64,000 nt of DNA. Origin: Neoceratodus forsteri. Taxonomy: Eukaryota; Chordata; Ceratodontiformes; Ceratodontidae. The stretch is taken from contig CM057456.1 in the NCBI GenBank assembly GCA_016271365.2, forward strand, positions 609,093,501-609,157,500. The letters are read 5' to 3'. This document shows, piece after piece, positions 55,060 through 64,000 of this stretch. The notes under the pieces are model-generated. The model was not told the origin of the DNA and did not search any database. It saw only the letters and a list, made by a program, of their open reading frames with translations. Each line of letters opens with the position of its first letter. The first letter of the stretch is position 1. The position numbers were made by a program, and so were the translations under genes.

Positions 55060-55590
55060 TCCCCGGCAAGACCTCCCTCAATCGGGACCCCCACCAGGAC
55101 GTTACAGCCCCCTGGATCACCCCCTGGGGGAGGGCCTGCCTCACCTACCTGACAGCCTTTCTGGGATTAGAGGATCCATTCCAGTAGAGAGCCTGGGGGG
55201 ACCATTGGAGGGAATGTCTGGCACTGGGGATGGGGGCTGGGTCTCTGGAGTCCTTGTCACCTCCCTAGACCTCCTGGGTATTTTTTGGCTTTTTTTCCCA
55301 CTGGAGTGTCAACATGCAATGATGTCCTGGCACAGCTGCTCCACCCCCAAGTTACGGCATTGCAGGTTCCTTGCGCTACCCACAATCTCCATCAGGGGCC
55401 ACCGATCCATGTCCTGGATCCCTTCCCTAGGAAGGGAGAGCAGTCCTCCGGATGCTTGATCCCTTCCCTTCCCTCCCCTTCCCTGCCGACTCCTGGCAGC
55501 CTGAGTTCATTCCCGAACCTTGATCGCCGTTGTGGTGTAAGGGGTGGTGTCCAGCTCCTCAACCCTCAGCGCCACCAGGCTGGCTGAAAC
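55060..55590 (+). repeat. GC-rich module of foldback copy 3
   Basis: Parallels 12110-12490, as described there. It includes GGAGAGCAGTCCTCCGGATG, CATTCCCGAACCTTGATCG and CCTCAACCCTCAGCGCCACC. The ~100-codon ORFs on the plus strand are not conserved. Confidence 0.55.
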
Positions 55591-55879
55591 TTTCAGGTTT
55601 GACAGAGCTTGGCCCATGAAATGTGCTTTTGTAGTTTTTAGGTCCAGCTGTTAAGTAGCTTTTAAAATATTAAAGAAAAATGTTCCATTTCTGAGCATGC
55701 ACAGTTCAAAAAATCTACGTTCTATGGATAACTGAATTTTTGTGAAACAGTTGGTTGCACTACATGACACAACTGTCGTTAACAAACGACAGTTGTGTCG
55801 TATAGTGCAACCCTTGCTGTTTTCATGACTCGCATGTCAGAGACTGTCATTGTAGCCCCACCATCCTGACTGTGCTTTG

Positions 55880-56175
55880 TCATATCATGCTGTATCTGCA
55901 CACCGGGGGGCCCAATCCCCGGTGGCAGTTTGTTTATTTATTTATCCCCACACCGGGGGCCCCAATCCCCAGTGGCAGTTTATTTATGTATTTATCTGCA
56001 CACTGGGGGTCCCCAATCCCCAGTGGCAGTCTGTCTTTCTGTGTATCCATCTATGTACAGTATCTATTGTCCAACACTGGGATACCCACCCCTGATGTGA
56101 GATGCTCCCCTCCCAGCACAGCCCCTTGCTTTATTAATTGTTGCCGACACCAGGGGGCCCAATTTCTGTGTCGAC
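55880..56175 (+). repeat. Minisatellite, CACACCGGGGG(G)CCCAATCCCC units
   Basis: Units at about 55899, 55950, 56008 and, degraded, 56075 and 56148 share CACCGGGGGCCCAATCCCC(A/G)GTGGCAGT plus a TTTATTTAT spacer, about 50-58 bp apart. Related units are found in copy 1 (23165-23300) and copy 2 (45290-45520). Confidence 0.8.
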
Positions 56176-56189
56176 ATTTACAAGGCCTC

Positions 56190-56600
56190 CACCCAGCCGT
56201 GTGGGACACTGAGGAGTTGCTGCGCAAAATCACCTTTTGGAACTGAATAATGAAATTTCACCACCAGTGTTCATGAGGTGGGGTCCCAAAAAGGTCATGT
56301 TGTAACTTTGGTGAAAAAAAGTCCTAAAAATGGTCGAGTTACACGTGGTTGCTGAAATTTTTCTACGCAAGTGCATAACTTTGGTTATTTTCAATATTTT
56401 GACTCCAAATTTTCAACATAGCCATTTTTTCACACCAACTCATGAACAATACAGCTGTCATTTTTCACATCCTGTCTGAAACATTTTTTGCACCTGTGGC
56501 ATGCAGTGGCATTTCAGCATGGATTTGAACATTTTCACCTATGGGGTTTATGAGGTAGGGTTATAAGAAGACTATGTTGAAAGTTTTGGGTCAAAATATT
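56190..56600. repeat. Hairpin units of foldback copy 3
   Basis: A right half-hairpin at 56220-56312 (CAGTGTTCATGAGGTGGGGT, CATGTTG) is followed by a full unit at 56405-56592 that starts CCAAATTTTCAACAT and ends ATGTTGAAAGTTTTGG. Both correspond to the tandem hairpins of copies 1 and 2. Confidence 0.8.
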
Positions 56601-56899
56601 AAAAAAACAAACAATTTATTAATTAGTGTTGTTTGCAGGGATGTCCGTTACACCAATGGGAAACACGCTGCCTTACTGTGCCAGTGAGCTGAGTTCAGGT
56701 GTGAACTCAGCGAGCCAGTTTACTGGGACAAGGTTGATGAAGAAGGTGCTGCAGCATGCAGCACCAGCCCCATCCTAGGTAAGGGTGGAGCAGTGGGTCA
56801 GGGAACCTCACGTACAAGGTATCAACACATGTGCCGGGGCCTACTGGGCCCATGCACTGGGTCAGGACTGTCTCCAATATTCTAGTCATCTTATTTTAC

Positions 56900-57410
56900 G
56901 CAGGTCCTAAAGGGACCTGTGTAAATGAGGATACAATTCCACTATCACAAAAAAGAAGAGAAATTCTTTGCAAAACAATGTTGTTAATGCACTGGTTAGG
57001 GCTGGTTAAAGTGACAAAAGTAGGAAAATGTGGGGTTAGGGTTTCCAACCCTTAAACTCCACCCCCACCCTGCAGGTAGCAACAGGGATATGGTGTGCCT
57101 TGGGGTTCTCAGCCCTAATGCTCACCCCATTCCATGAGTAAATAAGCTGAGATGGGTATAGTACATGAGAATTGGGTGAGTGTTAGGGGTTGAGAACCCC
57201 AAGGCACACCCTATCACTGTTGCTGCTTGCAGGGTGGGGCTGAGGTGTTATGGCTGAAAACCCTAACCCCACATTTTCCTGCTTTTTTTGATTTAATCAA
57301 CTCTAATTAGTGCATTATACAATGTTTTTTGCAAAAAAGTTTCCTACTGCTTGAGATAGTATAATGGCATTCTTATTTCCTGTGGACCCTGTGCTCCAAT
57401 CCCTCCATAA
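56900..57410. repeat. ~500-bp palindrome inside foldback copy 3
   Basis: Centre near 57150. Left words GTGGGGTTAGGGTTT, CCACCCTGCAG and GTGTGCCTTGGGGTTCTCA pair with right words TGAGAACCCCAAGGCACAC, CTGCAGGGTGG-like TTGCAGGGTGGGG and AACCCTAACCCCAC. The outer TTGCAAAACAATG pairs with AATGTTTTTTGCAA. One arm of it exists in copy 1 (24680-24945). Confidence 0.8.
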
Positions 57411-57589
57411 TTGTATGTGGAGTAAATCCACATGTATGTTGATATCCTTTTTTCCTGTGGGAGCACAGGGTCCTCTGGGCCCTGCACTCCAATCCCCCCA
57501 TAATTGTATCCTTTCTGTTGAAAAAGGATTATGCATTTGCATAAAAGGATCCTTTTTCAAGTCTCACATCTAAATGAGAGTGCTACTGA

Positions 57590-58660
57590 GCATGCTCAAA
57601 ACCAGAATTTTCAACTCCTTAGAACTCTGTACCAGATTAATATCTTTTCATCAAATCAGCAAAATTTACATCTACAAGGCAAGCCCTTTCTACCCTTAGA
57701 ATTTCAGACCAAAATTCTAAATCTTTTCTGTGCTGCAGAGTGACAACAAAACACCTCACATTACAATGTTATCCTATGGGAGATGAAGCAAAATTTCAAA
57801 CCTGTATAACTGCAGATGTAATTAATGTTTTCACCAAATCAACAAAAGTCACATCTGTGGGGCAAGCCCTATCTATCCTGAAAATTTCACACCAAAATTC
57901 CAAACCATTTCCTCACTGTGGATAGACAAAAACGATTGTGTTATTAGCTTTTTGCATGTTCTTTTTTTGCAAATTTGCAAAACAGGATCCTTTTTCCTGT
58001 TCTTTTTTGGCAATTTGTGAAACAGGATCTTATTCTGTGTTCTTTTTTCACAGTTTGCGAAACAAGATTCTTTTTTTTTGTGCTCTTTTGTCGCAGTTTG
58101 CACAAAAGTATTCCCAAGCACAAATACATGAAACAAGAGTTTAAAATGTTCAAAAACACATTTCCAACTCAGCACAAAGACATGAGACAAAATTTTAAAA
58201 TGTTCAAAAAACACATTTCCAACTCATTTTTCCAACAACTAACACCATATTTGAGTGAAATGGGTCCCAATTACCAGAACACATGTGTTGGTTTCTACTG
58301 AACACATAATTTCTTTGAGTTATTTAATTTTGTTTCCCTCACTAACTGAAAAATAAAATAGCGATGGCATGAAAAAAAGATATCCCATCTGTGACACAGG
58401 ATCACCCATTTTCAAAAAAGGATTACCTATTTGTGACAAAGGATCCTTTTTTGAGCAGACAGCTAACTGTTGCCATTAAAAAAAATAATGGGAAAGTTTA
58501 AAATTTGATAACTTTGGAAATTATTAATATTTTTTCACTAAACCAGAAAAAGGCACATCTATAAGGCAAATCCTATCTTCTCTGAAAATTTCAGACCAAA
58601 ATTGAAAATCATTTCTGCACTGTGCCGAGACAAAGAAATGGCAAAAAATGGTAAAATACA
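57590..58660 (+). repeat. Nested AT-rich tandem units in foldback copy 3
   Basis: The ~110-bp unit (ATTAAT, TCA(T/C)CAAATCA, ACATCT, GGCAAGCCCT, AATTTCAGACCAAAATTC) occurs near 57635, 57820 and 58525. Between them, a ~55-bp unit with TTTGC(A/G)AAACA(G/A)GAT(C/T) repeats at 57958-58110 and a ~58-bp unit with AATGTTCAAAAA(A)CACATTTCCAACTCA repeats at 58145 and 58200. ORFs through these repeats are artefacts. Confidence 0.75.
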
Positions 58661-58737
58661 TCATTTTTGACACTCAGTATCACTGCACCCACGCACCCGA
58701 CCAGAACGAAATGACACATCAAGAGCTCCATGGTCCC

Positions 58738-59068
58738 TAGTTGGTTTGAGGTAAAGCTTAAAGGTTAGAGCTTCGTGGGATGGGGGGGTCGGGATTCTCT
58801 CTCTTTCCTAGGGGCACAGTTACTTAGGGTTAAAGGTAAACAATATTAGAATGTATATGTTAGTTGTGAGGGAATTTGACTGAGAATGGTTTGTTATTTT
58901 GGGTTAAGTCCTAATGTAACTGTGCATGTACATAGTTGTGGGGTTGTACATCGTTTCCACTTCCAGTTTGGGGAGGTGGGCCCGGGGTTATATCTCGGGC
59001 TGAACGTGTATTTGTCTTTGTCTTGTGTATCATTGAATAACCTTAATAAAGAAGATTATAAAAAAAAA
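58738..59068 (+). mobile_element. 5'-truncated LINE 3' UTR with poly-A and 16-17-bp target duplication
   Basis: AAGAGCTCCATGGTCCC (58721-58737) is repeated after the poly-A at 59069-59085. The 331-bp insert ends ACCTTAATAAAGAAGATTAT plus ten A, with a polyadenylation signal. Long duplication plus poly-A indicates L1-type target-primed reverse transcription. It is younger than foldback copy 3, which it interrupts near the right terminus. Confidence 0.9.
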
Positions 59069-59221
59069 AAGAGCTCCATGGTCCCAGATAGCACATTCAA
59101 ACTTTCATGCAAATCAGTTGAATTGTTGCAAAGTTATTAAAGTGCAAAATTTTGAGTTTAACATAGAAGTGGCCATGGAACCCTAACTATACTGTAGGTG
59201 CTCAACCACACCCTATAATTC

Positions 59222-59478
59222 TACATTGATGGCACAGTCATTTATGCCTCTGGAACCTCCATCCCCCAGTTGGAACAGTCCCTACAGCATGACTTTTATA
59301 ACATGCAGTGCTGGTTCTGCATCAACCTGCTCTCATTGAATCCCAAAAAGAACTGCCTCAATGCTGTTTGGTTCACACCATTGGCTTAGTAGACTTGGAC
59401 AGATCCCTGTCCTCTCTACCACTGATGGCACTCCACTTGGGTCAGTATCAGTTTCCTGTTTGATGTATCTCTGGGTGT
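59222..59478 (+). pseudogene. LINE RT, motif C and following segment
   Basis: YIDGTVIYASGTSIPQLEQS corresponds to the YADD box with the second Asp changed to Gly. It is followed by MQCWFCINLLSLNPKKN and FDVSLGV. It is the direct continuation of 53590-54640 beyond the foldback element. Confidence 0.75.
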
Positions 59479-59479
59479 T

Positions 59480-60320
59480 TGACAGGGTGAGCACTATTTA
59501 AAGTAGACACCCATGTGTGAGGTATCCGACCACCCCACCACCACCAATTCCTTTTGCTCTTTGTTTCTGTGGGATGGCAACTCATGCCTGGAATGAAAAT
59601 GAAATATGTTTGCTCTATGCTTGTCTATTTTAAGGTGTCACATTTAACGATTTAATGGAAATAAAATTAAAAAGATATGATGAGCTCCAAGGGTTGGCAG
59701 GAGAAGGGAGAAGACGAGCGTGCCCTTGTGCTCCCAGTCCCCTTGCAAAACCCAGTGGAACCCTCATGGACTTACTATCTTGTTAAAACTATCTCTTGAG
59801 ATGAAGCAAAATGGAAACATAAACCCCCCTTAACAGAAAACCCACTTAACCAAGAAAAGAGGAGTTGAGTCTAGGCTGGAAAAGATAACATGTATGAACA
59901 GGTATGTTTTTACTGTTTGATGGAGAACTCCTGAGAATAAGAGGATTATACAGGTTTTAGCAAAAAGGGGTGGATCACCTGGCAATGATGTCATCCATGA
60001 AAGGTATAAAAAAAAACACCACTTGGAGTAACAAAGATAGACAGGGGAATTAGTTGAATACTGACTACCAAGTGAGGAGGACCTCAGAAGTGGGTGCTTG
60101 TCTCCACACTGTTCTATTTGCAAAGGCTGAAGCTAAGCCTCAGGAATTTTAGAAATTAGAAAGTTGGCTGGACACTGGACATTGAATAACCTTTCACTTT
60201 CTGTATGTTTATTTTTATTATTTTTTTATTTTCTGATTTGAATAAAATAACAATGCACATTTGCATTTTTATGCACCTGACTACTGGTTTGTTGTGTCTG
60301 TTTTATCCCACATCTTCACA
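59480..60320 (+). repeat. 5' LTR
   Basis: 841 bp, TG...CA. It shares with the 3' LTR ACCCATGTGTGAGGTATC, CCAAGGGTTGGCAGGAGAAG, GATAACATGTATGAACA, GGGGTGGATCACCT and GCTGAAGCTAAGCCTCAGG. A GGTATAAAAAAAAACACC segment (60003) may be the TATA box, and AATAAAATAACAA (60241) may be the polyadenylation signal. Confidence 0.9.
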
Positions 60321-60849
60321 GTGGTGTTAGTGGTGGGATTTCTGATATGTCTAGACTGCCTGAGAGACATTATCAGTGAGTATTGAACCAATACCCAGAC
60401 AGATGCAAAAAGATCAGGGTGCTGAGTCAAAAACATATCCATTGACTCGTGCCATGGAGGAGAAGACTGTAGAGAAAACCGGACCCAGGTTGGATCTTGG
60501 AGCCAGAAGAAGGGTGGAGGACGATCTGAAGAGTGAAACAGAGGGACAGGCAGAGAAGAGAGCCCTGGAGGATCCCAATGACCTCCTACAATGGCTTTGT
60601 ATGAGGCAGCTGGAGATGAAGTGGGAACAAGTGGAGGATCTATGACAATAGAAAGAGGATTAACAACAGTTGGATGAGAGGTGGATGGATACCCTGTGAA
60701 CAATCCAAGCCCTTAACCCAGGTTAGCTAGATCGAAATATACCAAGAGACATTAAATTGACTAAATTGGAGGAAGTTCTAACCATTCCAGGGTTCTGGTG
60801 GGGTGCTTGCCAACAGTAAGGACTATTTCCCTCTTGTGCGGGGGGCGCC
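60321..60849 (+). pseudogene. Gypsy-like interior: leader and gag N-terminal fragment
   Basis: After the LTR comes GTGGTGTTAGTGGTGGGAT, a plausible but unassigned primer-binding region. The 89-codon frame at 60376-60645 encodes a charged protein ending DLLQWLCMRQLEMKWEQVEDL-type sequence. The WLxxRQLExxxEQ helix is like the start of gag in vertebrate Gypsy elements. The frame then stops, and the rest of gag-pol is deleted. A purine-rich GCGGGGGGCG precedes the 3' LTR as a polypurine tract. Confidence 0.6.
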
Positions 60850-61733
60850 TGACAGGGTGAGCCCTGTCTAAGGTAGATACCCATGTGTGAGGTATCTGAA
60901 CCCCCCCCCCACCAATTCCTTTTGCTCTTGGTTTCTGTGGGATGGCCACTAGTGCTTGGAATGAAAATGAAATACGTTTGCTGTATGTTTGTCAATTTTA
61001 GGGTGTCACATTTAACAATGTAATGAAAATAAAAAAAAAGATATGAGTTCCAAGGGTTGGCAGGAGAAGGGAGAAGAGGAGTGCGCCCTTGTTTAATGGA
61101 CAGACTAGATGGACCTGGTGGTCTCCTTCTGCCATCGGCTTCTGTTGTTCTCCCATTCCCCTTGCAAATCCCAGTGGAACCCTCTTGGACTTACTATCTT
61201 ATTAAAACTTTTGAGATGAAGCCAAATGGAAACATAAAACCCCCATAACATAAAATCCCCTTAAACAAGAAAAGAAGATTTGAGTATAGGCTAGAAAAGA
61301 TAACATGTATGAACATGTATGTCTTTACTGTTTGATGGGGAACTCCTGAGAATAAAAGGTTTATATTGGTTTCAGCAAAAAGGGGTGGATCACCTAACAG
61401 TGATGTCATTCATTAAAGGTATAAAAAAACACCACTTGGATTAACAAAGATAGATAGGGGAATCAGTTGAATACTGACTACCAAGTGAGGATGACCTCAG
61501 AAGTGTGTGTTTGTTTACACACTGTTCTGTTTGCAAAGGTTGAAGCTAAGCCTCAGGAATTTTTGAAATTGGAAAGTTTTCTGGATACTGGACATTGAAT
61601 AACCTTTTCCTTTCTGTATGTTTATTATTTTTATTTTTTTATTTTCTGATTTGAATAAAGTAACAACGCAGGTTTGAGTTTTTAGGCACCTGACTTCTGG
61701 TTTGTTGTGTCTGTTTTATCTCACACCTTCACA
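60850..61733 (+). repeat. 3' LTR with a 55-bp CR1-tail-like insertion
   Basis: 884 bp, collinear with the 5' LTR except for a segment at about 61093-61150. That segment reads AATGGACAGACTAGATGGAC, TGGTGGTCTCC and TTCTGCCATCGGCTTCTGT, which resembles the CR1 3' tail and is absent from the 5' LTR. The LTR pair is otherwise about 90 percent alike by eye, so the insertion is not recent. Confidence 0.85.
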
Positions 61734-62157
61734 GGGTGTGACTTGATAGTCATCGCGGTTCAGTGTGAAATTGTTTTTAAAATGATTCAACCACAGCAGA
61801 GCTCAGGCTGACCCAGTACAAAAAAAAAAAAAGTAAAACGTTAAGGTGCTTGATTCAAAAATTGTGCGTCTTTATTCAATAAAAGGAGCCACCACCTTCC
61901 ACCGCCAAATGTTTTTGAACACTGACTGGGTTCTTTCTCAAGGCATGGCTGACAACAGAAACATAACATTTAAGTACTCTAAAATTTAAAGTGACAGTGC
62001 TGCCTTCATATTAGATCACAGTTAATTCCCAGCAAACCAAACCCAATTAATAAAAATAAAAACCATCAGCAACTGATAGAGATGTATAACCAGCGGTTCT
62101 AACAATAGGGTCAGGTGTCCAATCCAGAGAGAAGCGTTTTTTTAGACATGAGCTAGA

Positions 62158-62367
62158 ATGATGCAACCCACTTCTGAATCAGGAAGCAGTAGCGAGAGTA
62201 ATCAAAGTGCATGTCTATCCAGAGAACGAGCGGACCCCTCTGACGCTGACAGAACGAGTGTTGAGACAGAGCCCCAGATTCACCAGATTTGCAGAACAAA
62301 GACCACAAGAAGAGGAACAAGGGGAAAGGGGAGAAAACCACTATCACGGAGACAGATTCTGAGGTAA
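62158..62367 (+). pseudogene. PLE upstream low-complexity segment
   Basis: A Ser- and Glu-rich frame ending in a basic stretch (KTTRRGTRGKGRKPLSRRQ). It precedes the conserved N-terminal block and parallels the RGGRKHRSQS segment of the first PLE. It is separated from the next frame by a stop. Confidence 0.45.
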
Positions 62368-62409
62368 CCAGAGAGGACCGAGAACTCCGAAGGGGAGGTT
62401 CAATCACAG

Positions 62410-62703
62410 ATGCCCGAGGAGAGGGAGATAGTAACTGAACAGTCTGTGATCAACATTTCAGGCTACAATCTGTCAGAAAAGGAACTCAAGGTGCTTCAGA
62501 AAGGATTCAGTTTCACACCAATGAATCAGGCATATGAATTTGATACCATTGTTGATGTGCACAAGTTTATCAGGAATTTAAATCTGAAGGTTATATACCA
62601 TAAGAAAGGTCAGCGTGATGAAGCTGTAGAAATTGGTGTAAGCTCTATAGAAACACTAGGTACTCAACAAGGAGGTAGATTCATTTCTATCAACTTAAAA
62701 TGA
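62410..62703 (+). pseudogene. PLE N-terminal region
   Basis: QSVINISGYNLSEKELKVLQ, KGFSFTPMNQAYEFDTIVDV and HKFIRNLNLKVIYHKK match the conserved block seen at 38826-39251. The 97-codon frame is open. It is followed directly by the decayed RT start. Confidence 0.8.
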
Positions 62704-62719
62704 AGTTCTACTTTTGTTC

Positions 62720-63130
62720 CAATGAGCAATACCTACGTTAACCTTTTTGAGGAACTATGCACACTTGACATTCAAAATTTAGTTGCAGATCCCCCTCGTT
62801 CCAAATTTAAAAGAAAAGAAGCTATAGAATCTCTATCTAAAAACAGTGAGACTGTGATAAAAAAAAGCAGATAAGGGGGTGCACTAGTGGTCTGGGGCTC
62901 ACATGACTATAAAGCAGAAATGTATAGGCAGTTATCAGACACAGCCTATTACAAAAGCATTTCTTATGATCCCACTTTGAAATTTAAAGAAAAATAGATG
63001 AATACTTTCAAGAATGCTTACTAATGGGTCTAATTACAAATGAATTGTTTGATTTCTTGACTGTGGCACATCCTTTCAGTGCTGTAATTTATGGGCTACT
63101 GAACATTCATAAGGGGCTACCAAATCCCCC
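62720..63130 (+). pseudogene. PLE RT N-terminal part with decayed DKG motif
   Basis: SNTYVNLFEELCTLDIQNLV and RSKFKRKEAIESLSKNSE lead to KKSR*GGALVVWGSHDYKAEM, where the DKGGxVVV motif is broken by a frameshift and stop. YYKSISYDPTLKFK and then TFIRGYQIPQPI (LPKIHK-like) follow before the CR1 junction. Confidence 0.7.
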
Positions 63131-63143
63131 AACCCATCCAATT

Positions 63144-63794
63144 GTTAACATACTAACATGCTAAAAATGCCAGCAGAGTAGGCCCAATGGTCTGTTTAGT
63201 CAGCTCGAGAGTCAGTACCCTTTGAGGGCATCACAACCATCCCCTTGATTACTCTCTCTCTATCCCCCTTCCCCCAGCCAGGGTTCCCCTTCCCCAGACA
63301 GGCAGCCCTCCTCTTCATCCCTCTCCTGTGCCTGTCCCAGCCTCTCTTGAACCATTCCACCATGGACACCTCCACCAGTTCCTCAGGCAGTGCATTCCAT
63401 GGATCCACCACCCTCTCCGTAAAGTATCTCCTCCTCCTTTCCCCCCTAAGTTTCCCTCCCTCCAGCCTCCAACCATGCCCCCTGGTGGCCCCTCCCACCT
63501 TCTTCTGAAAGAGCCCATGTAGACATACCTTATTTACCCCCTTCAGACACTTGAATTCCTCAGTCATATGCCCCCGTCTCTCCTCTCTTCCAGTGAGAAC
63601 AGGTCAAGCTCCTCAAGTCTCGCTTCATAAGTCCTATCCCCCAGACCCTGGAACATCCTGGTTGCCCTCCTCCGAACCCTCTCTAGGAGTTAAATATCCT
63701 TCCTGAAGTGCAGGCACCAAAACTGTATGCAGTACTCGAAGTGCGGTCTGACCAGGGAATTGTACAGTGGCATAATCACTTCCCTAATTCTTAC
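63144..63794 (-). mobile_element. CR1 LINE 3' end with ATGTTAGTATGTTAA tail
   Basis: The minus-strand frame 63567-63196 holds MTEEFKCLKGVNKV, FTERVVDPWNALPEELVEVS and RGWDRHRRGMKR. Further upstream (63795-63600) [28 protein letters not shown] and EELDLFSLEERR are readable. The tail matches the octamer class of 40335-41067. It truncates the second PLE. Confidence 0.85.
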
Positions 63795-64000
63795 ATGGAA
63801 ACATAGAAACATAGAAGTTGATGGCAGATAAGGACCGCAAGGCCCATCCAGTCTGCCCATTTCTTTTTCTACCTTATAAATGTGCCATTGGCCTTTGCTC
63901 TGTCAGTGGCCTATCTATTCATACTCATTTGTATTGCTCCCTTATGCCTATCTCATGCCTGTTTGAAGCCCTGCACTGTATTCATAGCCACCACTTCTTG
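63795..64000 (-). mobile_element. CR1 LINE 3' tail (first subfamily), runs off the window
   Basis: ATGGAAACATAGAAACATAG followed by GTTGATGGCAGATAAGGACC, GGCCCATCCAGTCTGCCCAT and the 3' UTR. It is the same tail as at 25053 and 31341. The coding part lies beyond the window. Confidence 0.9.

Larger units (their letters stand above)
54684..59215 (+). mobile_element. Large foldback transposon, copy 3, with both termini
   Basis: The left terminus (CAGGTGCAGTC, TTAGGGTTGAG, CACTTCTATGTTAAACCC, TTTGCACCTTAATAACTA) is matched in reverse complement at the right end (59085-59210: TAGTTAGGGTT, CACTTCTATGTTAAACTC, TTTGCACTTTAATAACTT). Between them, in order: a GC-rich segment (55060-55590), CACCGGGGGCCCAATCCCC repeats (55890-56170), hairpin units (56190-56600), a ~400-bp palindrome (56900-57410), tandem AT-rich units (57590-58660) and an inserted LINE tail (58738-59068). 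No transposase ORF was found. It interrupts a LINE at its YADD box. Confidence 0.75.
59479..61733 (+). mobile_element. Gypsy-like LTR retrotransposon with two LTRs and a deleted interior
   Basis: Two direct repeats, 59480-60320 and 60850-61733, both start TGACAGGGTGAGC and end CTTCACA. GGGTGT flanks the unit on both sides (59473-59478 and 61734-61739) as the probable target duplication, with one extra T on the left. The interior is only ~530 bp and holds a gag-like fragment. No protease, RT or integrase remains. Assignment to Ty3/Gypsy rests on the gag-like segment and the amphibian-type GTGGTG-TTAGTGGTGGGAT after the 5' LTR. It cannot move by itself. Confidence 0.8.
53590..61810 (+). mobile_element. 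LINE split by a 4.5-kb foldback element and a Gypsy-like element
   Basis: Pieces 53590-54640, 59222-59478 and 61734-61810 are collinear parts of one Rex/Jockey-like LINE. The first ends in the DNA coding for LNDLPSTHVSAY, the second resumes with YIDGTVIYASG (YADD region) and runs to FDVSLGV, and the third continues as LDS-type sequence. The protein order is continuous once both insertions are removed. The LINE is the oldest of the three elements. Confidence 0.7.
61835..63143 (+). mobile_element. Second Penelope-like element, 5' part only
   Basis: The left end (61850-61960) is an inverted PLE 3'-end-like segment. Its minus strand reads CCTTGAGAAAGAACCCAGTC, then ACATTTGGCGGTGG and TTTATTGAATAAAGACGCAC. 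It is followed by a leader, the N-terminal region (62410-62703) and the start of the RT (62720-63130). The element is cut by the CR1 at 63144. The inverted 3'-type segment at the 5' side parallels the inverted flanks of the first PLE. Confidence 0.75.

Noticed and set aside
57010..57290. Telomere-like TTAGGG motifs
   Set aside because: Only isolated GTTAGGGTTT words within palindrome arms, with no tandem TTAGGG array.
58886..59140. 84-codon ORF
   Set aside because: It lies in a LINE 3' UTR insert and crosses its poly-A and target duplication.
1..64000. Host protein-coding exons, tRNA or rRNA genes, bacterial operons or phage
   Set aside because: All recognisable coding text belongs to transposons; I saw no intact tRNA box A/B pair other than the MIR-like SINE head, and no exon-like conserved frame.

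Overview
This is eukaryotic, almost certainly vertebrate, non-coding DNA made mostly of decayed and nested transposable elements. I found no host exon, tRNA, rRNA, CRISPR array or bacterial gene. The mix is CR1, L2, L1/Tx1 and Rex/Jockey-like LINEs, Penelope-like elements, Gypsy-type LTRs, a CORE/MIR-like SINE and many palindromic non-autonomous DNA elements. That points to a large-genome amphibian-grade vertebrate. CR1 3' tails ending in ATAGAAACATAGAA are what I would expect in a caecilian, but this is recall and not a database match.

Layout. 0-7 kb: an L1/Tx1 LINE (ORF1 remnant, endonuclease, RT) whose endonuclease is split by a 1.6 kb solo LTR. 7-8.1 kb: an array of 31-bp units embedded in a dispersed repeat; a second, unexpanded copy lies inverted at 20 kb. 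8.1-9.6 kb: a 1.46 kb near-perfect foldback element. 10-12 kb: LINE 3' ends. 13.2-16.1 kb: an L2 LINE (minus) carrying a 609-bp palindrome between two TTAA sites. 17 kb: a MIR-like SINE. 19.3-20.6 kb: hairpin MITEs. 21.8-24.9 kb: copy 1 of a large foldback transposon with tandem ~190-bp hairpins. 25-35.7 kb: CR1 LINEs in both orientations, one of them interrupted by another LINE, by a short retroposon with a 17-bp target duplication, and by a second CR1. 36-40.2 kb: a Penelope-like element (minus) with DKG, RT and GIY-YIG parts, ~400-bp inverted flanks and a hammerhead-like core. 41-46.9 kb: a Rex/Jockey-like LINE split by a 4.5 kb element with split direct repeats (192 bp and 103 bp), the layout of PAT/Ngaro-type tyrosine-recombinase elements; foldback copy 2 lies inside it. 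46.9-50.4 kb: a CR1 (minus) with an esterase-type ORF1, interrupted by another LINE. 53.6-61.8 kb: a LINE split by foldback copy 3 (4.5 kb, with terminal inverted repeats) and by a Gypsy-like element with two LTRs. 61.8-63.1 kb: a second Penelope-like element. 63.1-64 kb: CR1 3' ends.

No gene appears functional; every recognisable ORF is broken by stops, frameshifts or insertions. The least described structures are the foldback family with tandem hairpins (three loci) and the split-direct-repeat element. The insertions give a readable relative chronology. Coordinates of repeat edges are by eye, commonly within about 20 bp.
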